Positions 1 to 12,100 of a DNA stretch of 64,000 nt are shown here, one piece after another. This stretch comes from Pampus argenteus. Its lineage: Eukaryota; Chordata; Actinopteri; Scombriformes; Stromateidae. The notes under the pieces were generated by a model that saw nothing but the letters and a program-made list of their open reading frames with translations, did no database searches and was not told the origin of the DNA. A program made the translations under genes and the position numbers. The stretch spans positions 10,401,501 through 10,465,500 of the forward strand of contig CM072866.1 of the NCBI GenBank assembly GCA_036937835.1. The letters are read 5' to 3'. Each line of letters opens with the position of its first letter. The first letter of the stretch is position 1.

Positions 1-570
1 TTGTTTCAAATACAAGCGCATATTCCTATTCATGGCCTAATTTTATAACATTTGATTGATGTTACCTGTAAAAAATGTAACCTCATCTTCGCCTGCATCT
101 AGCTCTTCTTCAATCAGTTGGATTTGTTCTGGTTGATTTTAAATTGAGTTTAACAGATGACAGTTGCACCTGCTGGTGCTTTGGAAGATGTTCACAGGTC
201 TGTGTTGCTTTCTCAAAGTTAATCACCTTCTTCAATTCGTTTACTGATGTTCTGAGCTCCTTCTAGTGACCAAAAGGAGAATTACTGCCAAACAATGTTC
301 TAAACATTTGTAAATGGCCATCTTGCAGTTAAGTCTGTAATTAAATCAAAATGAGACCAAAAAAAGGCTTTTTACGATCTGTACAACATACATACAGTCT
401 GTAAATTAAGAGTTCCCATACCACATGCAGACATACACATACATAAAATTACAGTTTATGCTATAGTAACTGTCTACATGACATCATTTAGATAAATAAT
501 TATAGTGAGTTATATACCAAATGCAGACAGTATTTAACACACCCAACAGATCCTCAGATTATTCTCAGAA

Positions 571-606
<36 letters not shown>

Positions 607-620
607 CGTGTGTGTGCGCA

Positions 621-658
<38 letters not shown>

Positions 659-1200
659 TCAAATTCCATGTCTTGTGAGATCCAAACATGTGTGACATGA
701 GCACCAGTAATTTCCAGCTTGGTTTACAGCTTGGTGGTTCTCTCTCACTGACTCTACATGTATAGACTAATCTATGATTTAAGCAACAGGGCATCTGTTT
801 GGGCAGGGCAAAGAATATTGACAGGAGATGAAAAAATACCTGACTGCCTTGTTTAGATATCCTCTTGCTGTGGTCATAGGAAGCATGTTAATGAAAAAGT
901 ATGAAAAAGAGTCATATCTCAATGAAAATAACAGGGTTCAGTGTGTGTTTGAGGGCTCTGCTGTTATTTGACGTGTGCTGTTTGGTTTGTCTTTGTGACA
1001 GTGGGGCGAATGTAACTGGAAACTCAACATTCAAGCACTCACATTGGCAGTAAACAGTGAATTTCCTGCCAACTGCTCTGTATCTGATTTTTGATCTGAT
1101 GATGCTTTATTGCATTCAGCAGAAGAATAAGAAGGTTCTTTGTTTTTTTTTTTACTTCAGTGGATTCCAAACTATGGATATATATATATATATATATATA
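1..1200. other. Intergenic, no gene seen
   Basis: AT-rich sequence without a supportable exon. It contains a long TG/CG dinucleotide tract (571-657) and ends in a TA repeat (about 1177-1200) that directly precedes the left end of a hAT element. Small open frames here are products of the dinucleotide repeats. Confidence 0.6.
571..657. repeat. TG/CG microsatellite
   Basis: The tract alternates purine and pyrimidine for about 85 bases, with a CGCGCG core near 600 inside TG repeats. This composition favours left-handed DNA. No coding meaning is seen. Confidence 0.9.
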
Positions 1201-1411
1201 CAGTGGCGCAAAAAGTGGGTATGCACTATATGCGGCGCATAGGGGCGCCGCGTTAGAGGGGGCGCCAAAGCGATGGGGGAACAATAATTTCGAGTCGGCA
1301 TTTTCTGTATTTAACAGCTGTTTGTGTATGTGTAAATGATATGATCAATAACAGAGGGGCATGTCACTAATTAGGCGCCCCTTCGCTCCCTCACCTCTCC
1401 TCTCCTCCTCT

Positions 1412-1444
<33 letters not shown>

Positions 1445-1988
1445 TAAGCGTTCCAGTGCGCGCCCCTCCGGGCACGCGCTGGCGCGGTTTTTTTTCCATT
1501 CATTTGAATCGCGTTGTCACAGCTAAAGATGGAGAGGCAGAAAAAAAGCTGTCCAGAGCACAAAGCAGAAAACGGAAGAGGGAGAAGGAGAAAGGTTTTT
1601 AGGGGATGAAAAAAAGCTTTTCGAGGTGGTTGAAAGACAGTGGTTAAGTTATGTCAGTGTATCAAGAGGAGGCTTGTAAATATTCAGGATAGCAAAGCTA
1701 CTAGCAAAACGACAGGTCCAACTGTGGGAGGAAGGACTTGATACACGTTCTTCATTCTTTCAAAACTTCACTTTATTTAGATGTCAGGAATATGGTTTCA
1801 TTTAGTGACGTTTTAGATTCGTTTCCAATGAGATATTATTGATATAACTGCCTCTGTGTCAGTTGATGTTTAATATAAGTTCCTACTTATTTTGTTTTTG
1901 GTTCCTACCTACCTGCATGTAAGTTAATGATGATGATAATTCCAGCACTGGTCATCATAAAAAGGAACCAGAGAGGCACTTTAGGTGC

Positions 1989-2489
1989 ATGGTTTTCAAT
2001 GTTATTGTCGACACAGTCCTGCAAGAGTTGTCTGACAGGTTTTCCAATCTTCAGCTTGTGTCTGAGAAATTTAAATTCATCACTAAAATGGAGCACATGA
2101 CACAAGCTGAGCTGGAGGAATCAGTTACCAGATATGCCCTGACTACCTGTGATGTTTCCAGAGATATCATTCAAGAAATGTACCCAGCAAGCCGTCTACT
2201 GAAGGGTTACAAGGCTCTTGAGAAGTTGAATTTCCTCATACAGGAGAATCTTGATTTGGTGTTCCCAAATTTGACAGTAGCCCTTAGAGTATTCCTGACC
2301 ATGCCTCTGACGGTTGCATCTGCAGAAAGATCCTTCAGTAAGCTGAAGCTTATCAAAACATACCTTCGTTCAAGTATGAGCAATGATCGCCTGACCCAGG
2401 ACACGACATGTAACAATTTAGTGGTAGGTAGAGGACTTATTTATGTTATTACATTGTTATACATTATTTTTTGTGTTTTATTGAGCTGA
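1989..2489 (+). pseudogene. hAT transposase C-terminal fragment, copy 1
   Basis: This 166-codon open frame carries the hAT C-terminal dimerisation signature: a segment reading VFPNLTVALRVFLTMPLTVA, then SAERSFSKLKLIKTYLRSSM and NDRLTQ. In intact hAT transposases this region mediates dimerisation and lies at the end of a protein of 600 or more residues. Here the catalytic RNase H-like core and zinc finger are absent, and the tail runs into unrelated hydrophobic sequence, so it is a relic. Copy 2 at 8502-9002 differs by one residue (D versus G after LTQ). Confidence 0.8.
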
Positions 2490-2584
2490 TCACCTGCTGT
2501 AATACATAAAACAAAAGTCTGTAATAAAAGTCTAATATTTTATAAGTCCATGAATAAATAAGATGTATACACGTAAACATTGAA

Positions 2585-2606
2585 GGGGGGGGGGGGGGGG
2601 GGGGGG
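2585..2606. repeat. Poly-G run of 22 bases
   Basis: An uninterrupted run of 22 G sits inside hAT copy 1. The matching run in copy 2 (9094-9109) is 16 G. It can fold as a G-quadruplex and is a likely length-polymorphic or assembly-sensitive spot. Confidence 0.9.
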
Positions 2607-2689
2607 CACCTGTAATGTGTCTGCATATCCCTCAGAAAGGAGGTAGTTGCGCCCCTGCTGTAGGTGATCAGTGCAGTGTAACAGTGCAG

Positions 2690-5600
2690 CGCAGTGAGAC
2701 AATGCAGTACAACAAATGCAGTGAAGCGAAACAATGCAGTGCAACAAATGCAGTGAAAGTAACAATGCAGTGCAATAAATGCAGTGAAACGTAACAGTGC
2801 AGTGCAATAAATGCAGTGTAACGTAACAATGCAGTGCGTAAAATGCAGTGCAATAAATGCAGTGTAACGTAACAATGCAGTGCAATAAATGCAGTGTAAC
2901 GTAACAATGCAGTGCGTAAAATGCAGTGTAACGTAACAATGCAGTGCGCAAAATGCAGTGAAATGTAACAGTGCAGTGCGTAAAATGCAGTGCGATAAAT
3001 GCAGTGTAACGTAACAATGCAGTGCGTAAAATGCAGTGAAGCGCAACAGTGCAGTGTGTTAAATGCAGTGAAACGTAACAGTGCAGTGCGTAAAATGCAG
3101 TGAAATAAATGCAGTGTAACGTAACAATGCAGTGCGTAAAATGCAGTGCAATAAATGCAGTGTGACGTAACAATGCAGTGCAATAAATGTAGTGTAACGT
3201 AACAATGCAGTGCGTAAAATGCAGTGAAGCGTAACAGTGCAGTGTGTTAAATGCAGTGTAACGTAACAATGCAGTGCGCAAAATGCAGTGAAATGTAACA
3301 GTGCAGTGCGTAAAATGCAGTGCGATAAATGCAGTGTAACGTAACAATGCAGTGCGTAAAATGCAGTGAAACGTAACAGTGCAGTGCGTAAAATGCAGTG
3401 AAGCGTAACAGTGCAGTGTGTTAAATGCAGTGAAACGTAACAGTGCAGTGCGTAAAATGCAGTGCAATAAATGCAGTGTAACGTAACAATGCAGTGCGTA
3501 AAATGCAGTGCAATAAATGCAGTGTGACGTAACAATGCAGTGCAATAAATGTAGTGTAACGTAACAATGCAGTGCGTAAAATGCAGTGAAGCGTAACAGT
3601 GCAGTGTGTTAAATGCAGTGAAACGTAACAATGCAGTCCGCAAAATGCAGTGAAATGTAACAGTGCAGTGCGTAAAATGCAGTGCGATAAATGCAGTGTA
3701 ACGTAACAATGCAGTGCAACAAATGCAGTGTAACGTAACAATGCAGTGCAATAAATGCAGTGTAACGTAACAATGCAGTGCAACAAATGCAGTGTAACGT
3801 AACAATGCAGTGCAATAAATGCAGTGTAACGTAACAATGCAGTGCGTAAAATGCAGTGAAACGTAACAGTGCAGTGCGTAAAATGCAGTGTAACGTAACA
3901 ATGCTGTGCGCAAAATGCAGTGAAATGTAACAGTGCAGTGTGTAAAATGCAGTGTAACGTAACAATGCAGTGCGTAAAATGCAGTGAAGCGTAACAGTGC
4001 AGTGTGTAAAATGCAGTGTAACGTAACAATGCAGTGCGTAAAATGCAGTGAAGCGTAACAGTGCAGTGTGTTAAATGCAGTGAAACGTAACATTGCGGTG
4101 TGTTAAATGCAGTGCGATAAATGCAGTGTAACGTGACAATGCAGTGCGTAGAATGCAGTGAAACGTAACAATGCAGTGCATAAAATGCAGTGAAACGTAA
4201 CAGTGCAGTGCGTAAAATGCAGTGAAGCGTAACAGTGCAGTGTGTTAAATGCAGTGAAACGTAACAGTGCAGTGCGTAAAATGCAGTGCAATAAATGCAG
4301 TGTAACGTAACAATGCAGTGCGTAAAATGCAGTGCAATAAATGCAGTGTGACGTAACAATGCAGTGCAATAAATGTAGTGTAACGTAACAATGCAGTGCG
4401 TAAAATGCAGTGAAGCGTAACAGTGCAGTGTGTTAAATGCAGTGAAACGTAACAATGCAGTCCGCAAAATGCAGTGAAATGTAACAGTGCAGTGCGTAAA
4501 ATGCAGTGCGATAAATGCAGTGTAACGTAACAATGCAGTGCAACAAATGCAGTGTAACGTAACAATGCAGTGCAATAAATGCAGTGTAACGTAACAATGC
4601 AGTGCAACAAATGCAGTGTAACGTAACAATGCAGTGCAATAAATGCAGTGTAACGTAACAATGCAGTGCGTAAAATGCAGTGAAACGTAACAGTGCAGTG
4701 CGTAAAATGCAGTGTAACGTAACAATGCTGTGCGCAAAATGCAGTGAAATGTAACAGTGCAGTGTGTAAAATGCAGTGTAACGTAACAATGCAGTGCGTA
4801 AAATGCAGTGAAGCGTAACAGTGCAGTGTGTAAAATGCAGTGTAACGTAACAATGCAGTGCGTAAAATGCAGTGAAGCGTAACAGTGCAGTGTGTTAAAT
4901 GCAGTGAAACGTAACATTGCGGTGTGTTAAATGCAGTGCGATAAATGCAGTGTAACGTGACAATGCAGTGCGTAGAATGCAGTGAAACGTAACAATGCAG
5001 TGCATAAAATGCAGTGAAACGTAACAGTGCAGTGCGTAAAATGCAGTGAAGCGTAACAGTGCAGTGTGTTAAATGCAGTGAAACGTAACAGTGCAGTGCG
5101 TAAAATGCAGTGCAATAAATGCAGTGTAACGTAACAATGCAGTGCGTAAAATGCAGTGCAATAAATGCAGTGTGACGTAACAATGCAGTGCAATAAATGT
5201 AGTGTAACGTAACAATGCAGTGCGTAAAATGCAGTGAAGCGTAACAGTGCAGTGTGTTAAATGCAGTGAAACGTAACAATGCAGTCCGCAAAATGCAGTG
5301 AAATGTAACAGTGCAGTGCGTAAAATGCAGTGCGATAAATGCAGTGTAACGTAACAATGCAGTGCAACAAATGCAGTGTAACGTAGCAATGCAGTGCAAT
5401 AAATGCAGTGTAACGTAACAATGCAGTGCAACAAATGCAGTGTAACGTAACAATGCAGTGCAATAAATGCAGTGTAACGTAACAATGCAGTGCGTAAAAT
5501 GCAGTGAAACGTAACAGTGCAGTGCGTAAAATGCAGTGTAACGTAACAATGCTGTGCGCAAAATGCAGTGAAATGTAACAGTGCAGTGTGTAAAATGCAG

Positions 5601-5945
5601 TGTAACGTAACAATGCAGTGCGTAAAATGCAGTGAAGCGTAACAGTGCAGTGTGTAAAATGCAGTGTAACGTAACAATGCAGTGCGTAAAATGCAGTGAA
5701 GCGTAACAGTGCAGTGTGTTAAATGCAGTGAAACGTAACATTGCGGTGTGTTAAATGCAGTGCGATAAATGCAGTGTAACGTGACAATGCAGTGCGTAGA
5801 ATGCAGTGAAACGTAACAGTGCAGCGAAACAAAAAACGTCAAAGCAGTGCAGCAGTGCAGTACAGTGCAGCAGTGCTGTACAGTGCAGCAGTGCAGTGCA
5901 GTGCAGTGCAGCAGTGCAGTGCAGCAATGCAATGCAACAATGCTG
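2690..5945. repeat. GCAGTG-rich minisatellite with 824-bp higher-order period
   Basis: The array is built of 14- and 18-base modules, each beginning with ATGCAGTG and followed by short variable linkers (CGTAAA, CAATAA, TAACGTAACA, GAAGCGTAACA). From about 3360 to 5819 the order of variants repeats with a period of 824 bases: blocks at 3421, 4245 and 5069 correspond, and the only clear change noticed between the last two is near 5385. The last 120 bases decay into simple GCAGT repeats. The array abuts the right end of hAT copy 1. Long open frames on the minus strand are a by-product of the stop-poor repeat and are not genes. Confidence 0.95.
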
Positions 5946-7983
5946 TCGGAAAGAGGAAGTCAATTAAGTAGCCTACCCATAAAACTCCAAACTACCCCTT
6001 TAATTCCTATTATTCTTAACTTTACTAGTTTCATACTTACTGTGTGGCACATTTAAATTGATCACTCCTGCTATTAGTACTAAAGAAACTAGTATCACTA
6101 GTAAAATATTTATGTTTGTATAAGTTTGCTGAATGGGTGGCTGGAGTAGAGTTTAAAGGTTTGTATGAAGTATAAAATGTAATATCTGGTATGTGCAGAA
6201 CCACGTGCTTCTCAGGGCTTCAAGACTCACTGTTTTTTCTTCAGTTCACAACAGGATATATTGAAATCAACACATTTACATCTGCTGTTACCCACATCCT
6301 GTTGTCATTTTACACTGACGGTAAAACTTGAGATGTGCTACCTTTTCATATTTATTGGAAATATGCTCACTGGATTGATTTTGGCTGCAGCACTCCACTG
6401 AGAATCCCACTGTTAGACCACAACCTCATTCTCAATACTATCAGCCTGTTGTCATGAGGTTTCTGAATGATTTAAACTTTGTAAGATTTGTTAAGTCTTG
6501 AAAAATAATATTTTGGACCGAGTGCTCAGTAAGAGCTTGATAAGTTATTCATTAACTTAGTTATTTCACTTAGCACTTGTTCTGCTTCATAAAGAATTCA
6601 TTCACAAACAGATTTCATACTGTAAGATGATATTTTCCGTAGGATTGATTTGAATTTCAGTTCCTTGTTCACCCAGTTCTGCTTTAGTACAACCTGTTCA
6701 GCACTTAAAAAATTTTTTTTTTCCTTTTTAGGTTATGTGTTTCTTGAACTATATAGTCTTATTTTTTATACCATGATTATTAGTAATACATTTGTTTCTA
6801 CAGTGGCCCTGAGAGCTCAACACACACACACACAAAACAAATGAAAATACATGTAACCTCTCTTTTCTTTCACTTTTTTCCCCTAATGTAATAGAGTAGA
6901 AATTGCTTACATCTTCATATTTGTATTGTTTTAAGAACATTCAGCAGCTAACTGCCTGATATTTCCCTGAGCAAACAGAAACAAAAAAACAGAGCTAAAA
7001 GAGAGTAAATATTGGACTTACACTCATAAGGTGGACAGAAACATGACTCCAAATGAATGATAATGTTGCTCCATATTTAACGGATGAGTAAATAGGCAAC
7101 TGTTTGATTTATCAACTTAAAAGGTGAAGATATATTCGTGCCTGCTGCCCCCAAGTGGCCAAACAATCAGTTAATGCAGGTTAGAGGTGTCCCCTGGATT
7201 ATTATTGACTGGGTGAACAGGGCTCAAGGATATTTTTGCTCCGAGGCCCTCCAGTGAGTTGACCTGGCTCTGGCTTCACGGAAGTAATAACACTATGTAA
7301 CACCGGTTTTGTTATTTCCTTATGGCTAAGAAGTATAGAAAATGTCTAGTATTTCCTTCTCAAACTTTGTTTTTGTGACCTAGGCAATGATATTTTGAAA
7401 TTGAGATATTTCCAATTCATTCACGTAGAGTTACAAAAAAAACAATGTGTTTATCATAAAAATATAGAAAAGTATACAATACAGCCACTGAGCCCCAGTC
7501 CCCAAATATAGTCTCCCATCATCGCATCCCGTGATTCTTATGTTGTTGTTTTTTTCTCACTTTATGTGAATGAAAATATACAAATTCTCCCGTTTTCCCA
7601 TTGGAAATGGGCCAATACTAAAATACCAGTGTCCTGGTCACAAATGCAAAAATCTGAGAATGACAGCAAGATACTTTTTTAGATATAAATAAAATAAATA
7701 AATAACACTACACAGGGACAAAAAAAAACAAACACAATTTTGTTAGACAGTGCAATCTTTAATTTTGGGAACCCATTTTTGCAAATAATTTCCTTAAAAA
7801 AATTACAGTAGAACTTTCAAAATTTAAACACGTTTAATTGAGAATCACCAATTGTACTCAACATAGTGAAATCAGTGATCGTATCAAGTCTCCTGATTGG
7901 TCGAGTCTTTACAACTCCCTCCTCTGTGATGCTACAACCAGCCCTCCCCTCTTCTCTGTTTGCGGCTCACAACCGAGTCATCC
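5946..7983. other. Non-coding DNA between the minisatellite and hAT copy 2
   Basis: AT-rich unique-looking sequence with short homopolymers and one small CA tract near 6820. No splice-flanked open frame or recognisable RNA gene is seen. It would form the inside of a composite hAT structure if 1201-9160 is one insertion. Confidence 0.5.
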
Positions 7984-9160
7984 GGCACGCGCTGGCGCGG
8001 TTTTTTTTCCATTCATTTGAATCGCGTTGTCACAGCTAAAGATGGAGAGGCAGAAAAAAAGCTGTCCAGAGCACAAAGCAGAAAACGGAAGAGGGAGAAG
8101 GAGAAAGGTTTTGAGGGGATGAAAAAAAGCTTTTCGAGGTGGTTGAAAGACAGTGGTTAAGTTATGTCAGTGTATCAAGAGGAGGCTTGTAAATATTCAG
8201 GATAGCAAAGCTACTAGCAAAACGACAGGTCCAACTGTGGGAGGAAGGACTTGATACACGTTCTTCATTCTTTCAAAACTTCACTTTATTTAGATGTCAG
8301 GAATATGGTTTCATTTAGTGACGTTTTAGATTCGTTTCCAATGAGATATTATTGATATAACTGCCTCTGTGTCAGTTGATGTTTAATATAAGTTCCTACT
8401 TATTTTGTTTTTGGTTCCTACCTACCTGCATGTAAGTTAATGATGATGATAATTCCAGCACTGGTCATCATAAAAAGGAACCAGAGAGGCACTTTAGGTG
8501 CATGGTTTTCAATGTTATTGTCGACACAGTCCTGCAAGAGTTGTCTGACAGGTTTTCCAATCTTCAGCTTGTGTCTGAGAAATTTAAATTCATCACTAAA
8601 ATGGAGCACATGACACAAGCTGAGCTGGAGGAATCAGTTACCAGATATGCCCTGACTACCTGTGATGTTTCCAGAGATATCATTCAAGAAATGTACCCAG
8701 CAAGCCGTCTACTGAAGGGTTACAAGGCTCTTGAGAAGTTGAATTTCCTCATACAGGAGAATCTTGATTTGGTGTTCCCAAATTTGACAGTAGCCCTTAG
8801 AGTATTCCTGACCATGCCTCTGACGGTTGCATCTGCAGAAAGATCCTTCAGTAAGCTGAAGCTTATCAAAACATACCTTCGTTCAAGTATGAGCAATGAT
8901 CGCCTGACCCAGGGCACGACATGTAACAATTTAGTGGTAGGTAGAGGACTTATTTATGTTATTACATTGTTATACATTATTTTTTGTGTTTTATTGAGCT
9001 GATCACCTGCTGTAATACATAAAAAGTCTGTAATAAAAGTCTAATATTTTATAAGTCCATGAATAAATAAGATGTATACACGTAAACATTGAAGGGGGGG
9101 GGGGGGGGGCACCTGTAATGTGTCTGCATATCCCTCAGAAAGGAGGTAGTTGCGCCCCTG
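7984..9160 (+). mobile_element. hAT-family transposon fragment, copy 2
   Basis: This 1.18-kb segment matches 1471-2657 almost base for base. Differences noticed include G for T restoring GAG in place of the copy-1 stop TAG, GGC for GAC near 8913, a few deleted bases near 9024, and a shorter G run. It lacks the left terminal 270 bases of copy 1 but keeps the right terminus, which is followed at once by a TA repeat (9161-9175). The very high identity implies a recent duplication. Confidence 0.8.
8502..9002 (+). pseudogene. hAT transposase C-terminal fragment, copy 2
   Basis: Same 166-codon frame as in copy 1, with the hAT dimerisation signature (SAERSFSKLKL and RSSMSNDRLTQ). A basic N-terminal fragment upstream (about 8053-8160) is open in this copy but ends at a stop, and the catalytic middle is missing. 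It is a non-functional remnant. Confidence 0.8.
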
Positions 9161-9175
9161 TATATATATATATAT

Positions 9176-12100
9176 GTTTGTGTGCAGTCTTGCACTACCT
9201 GATATTAGATTCCTACCTTGCAGCCTCGGTTAAGAGGTAAACTCTGTGTCCTTCATGGTTTACAGCTGCACATTGTTTACGCAAAGGCTCCAGGTCATCC
9301 AAACAGCATAGACAGTCTCTGTTCATGCTCCTCACACCACTCTCGAGAGTCAAGTGACCAGGCAAGTGAAGCAAGGCCTTTTGACTCGACTCCGAGGAGC
9401 TGCTGGTGGTTGAAGTCTCTAGACATGAAGCCAGTTTGGTTGTTCTGAAAGTTAGACTAAAACTAATAAAAAGAGGAAACACACAGATAGACAAGGGGGG
9501 AGGAGCAACATGTCCATGGTTTTTGGTATCAGTGTTGCATGTGCATGTGCACATCTCTTGTGTTTTAATGTGAGGCACAGCTTTCATTTCAAGACTTGAA
9601 CCTTAGCCAATGTGTCTGCCCCGTGTGCAGCATACATCACCCTGCAGTGTCAGTGTTTGAGTTTCATGACCCTGTGATTTATATTCTCATCGCCAGAGGT
9701 AAAATTAATTCCTGTGTCTTTGCATGTCATTTTTACTATTTTGCTTATTTTCCTTTATAGGGATGTAAGATTGAATGGCATTTTGCAGATAAAAATAATG
9801 TATTTCCAATCATGTTTTGGGATTTACTTTAGGATTACCACCTCTATGGTATCAACCGTTTTGAATCATTATATATATATGTATGCTTATTCTACTGGTT
9901 TGAGCATTTGTGGCCTTCTAAGAATGAAGCAAGCACAAAAATGATTTTAGATTCAGGATTGAATAAAGTAGAAAGTGAGAATGTCTTCAGGTTGGTCAGT
10001 TTGTAGCCATACATCAAGTGTGCCAAGCCTGAGGCATGTTAAGTGGATCCAGTTACATTGACCTTTAACAATGTGAGCCTCTCAAATCCTGAGCACATTT
10101 CAAACAGATCAGCTCTGACAGCTGATCAAGATGTCAGTGCTCTATGTTTTTGAACATAATGAGTGATTGGTGTTGTTAGCTGCAACCTGCTAATTCTCAG
10201 GCACACAGTAAATACTAATAACTTGAAAACCCTTTCTCCAAATATATCAGCCTAAACTGTGTGACAGTTCAGTAGAGAAAGCAACAGTGATATGACTGTG
10301 ATGCTGATGGCAGCTAGATGTGACCTTAAGTATATGTCCATACACCATTAATCATAGAGATAACAGGCTAAAACCTACATGAATACTGATATTGACACCT
10401 GTATGGTGTCTCTGCATCAGATTTCTGTATTGTTTCTGTAGTTCCTCTCTCAGCTTCTAATGTTTGCTTATGCCACTTGACATTAGTCAGATTACACTCA
10501 GATAATGGATTCTGCGGCTTCAGTCCAAGTGGTGAAAGAATAAAACGCTGCATTTTCCCCTGTGTGTCCACTATAACCACACCCACATTTTTGTTAAGAC
10601 AGTGACAGTTCACACAGCCCGTGTGACCTGACAGATGTGAAAGTGCAGCATTTTTGTGGTTTTAGCACAACAATATTTAAATACTACTTTTGATACGTGT
10701 CTGTGGTTTGTGTAAATTAAATGCTGTACTGTATATACAGTATTAGATGTCGACAATGTGATTATTGCCATACAGATGAAATTCTGAGAAAAGTCCTCAC
10801 TCGTTCTTTTCCATCTCCAGATTCCATTGTTTACCATTGCTGCAGATTAACTGGATTAGTACCTTATCCGTTTATCTGTTGCTCAGGATTTTCTAAACCA
10901 ACTTTATGTGCAAAATAAGTTAAAATACAGAACAACGTCAATTCTCGTTGGTATATTCTCCAGGTCTTGAGCTCTACTGGAGAATTAAACATCATTCTTC
11001 CAAAGGATATTCCTTAATTTTGGTGTTTATGATCGTGGTGGAGAGTATTAACATGTCGCTCCAAAGTCTTCTATTGAGCCCAGTATTCAATTGGTTTTGA
11101 AGGACAGATTTTCAAGTATGTCTTAAAACAATAGTCAGATGCCTATATGAAAACTTGGACCCTATTGACCCAATGTTGTTGCCCTTGGTAAGATTCTGTT
11201 GAAGTCTGTCCTCAGTACCTGGACAGGATCTGGACACATAACTACCTACAGATCACCAGCAGTTTTACAGTAACAGGAACAAATCTGTGTTTTTGTATAT
11301 GTGCATTGATGTGACTTATGCTTCAGGCTTTTGAAGGTGGTTGGGAGTGTATGCCAGAATTGGTTCTTTTTGGCTGTCAAATCTGCACCTCTATACATGA
11401 ACATTGTGAGTTAGTGGATAACATGCGCCAACACGCCACAGGTATGCTATTTCAGTTCACCTTCTTTCTGTTGGCTGCAGGCAGGCAGAAGGTGGATATA
11501 CATTGTTTCCATTGTTTTATTTTGTTCAAACACACTTTAACGTGTGTGTCTTTGTTTGCATGCATGCTTCAGGGACTGGGATTGCCCCACAGCCTCCCCT
11601 GTCTTCACCCAGCACCCTTACTGTGCCCCTGTGTGTCAGGCAACCACATCATACCAGGAGCAGACACTTTATTTTTTGACTGGCAGCAATTATGTGATGG
11701 AAGGTGAAGAGTTTAGATGGCCTGAGGAATGAAATACTTTAATGGATGGTCTGTGTTATGTTGTGTCACTTATATAAAGATTAATGTATGAAAGTATATG
11801 TGGACACCTCATCAAATATCTTCTACTTCACAGGTTTTACAATAACTCAAAGGCTTGGATTTGCAGAATAATACAACTGTGACCTGATGGAACGCGCTGC
11901 TCATTCACAATACATTGTTCAGACAAATTCAAGCATGCTTTAATGCATTGTGATGGCACCGCACATACAATGTTTTTATGTTAAGCTGCTGACACCTTTG
12001 GGTGGTCTTGAACCAGATATTGACAGAATGTGACAGTGTTTGAACAGGCTGGAGTTAATTCTGGAGGGACTTTAATGTCCTGGATGTTATCAAGATATTC

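Larger units (their letters stand above)
1201..2657 (+). mobile_element. Degenerate hAT-family DNA transposon, copy 1
   Basis: The left end reads CAGTGGCGCAAA and the right end, read in reverse, is CAGGGGCGCAACTACC, so the termini form an imperfect inverted repeat typical of hAT elements. A basic N-terminal fragment (KLSRAQSRKRKR-like, about 1540-1640) is interrupted by TAG at 1600-1602. The C-terminal hAT dimerisation domain survives at 1989-2489. The middle of the transposase is missing, so the copy cannot be autonomous. The left flank is a TA repeat. The segment 1471-2657 is nearly identical to 7984-9160. A run of 22 G (2585-2606) lies near the right end. Confidence 0.8.

Noticed and set aside
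2690..5945. Regular short repeats with variable linkers, CRISPR-like at first sight
   Set aside because: The genome is vertebrate, the modules are 14-18 bases with related linkers rather than unique spacers, and no cas genes exist; it is a minisatellite.
2532..5963. Long minus-strand open frames of up to 498 codons made of HCIVTLHCIYCTA-type repeats
   Set aside because: They arise in several frames from a stop-poor minisatellite, repeat every 824 bases with it, and have no splice, start-context or domain support.
1989..9002. The two 166-codon frames as host genes
   Set aside because: They carry the hAT dimerisation signature, lie inside transposon termini, and lack the catalytic core; they are transposase relics.
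11318..11732. 129-codon frame upstream of colgalt1
   Set aside because: No conserved motif, no suitable splice sites, and an overlapping second frame of similar quality; treated as chance.
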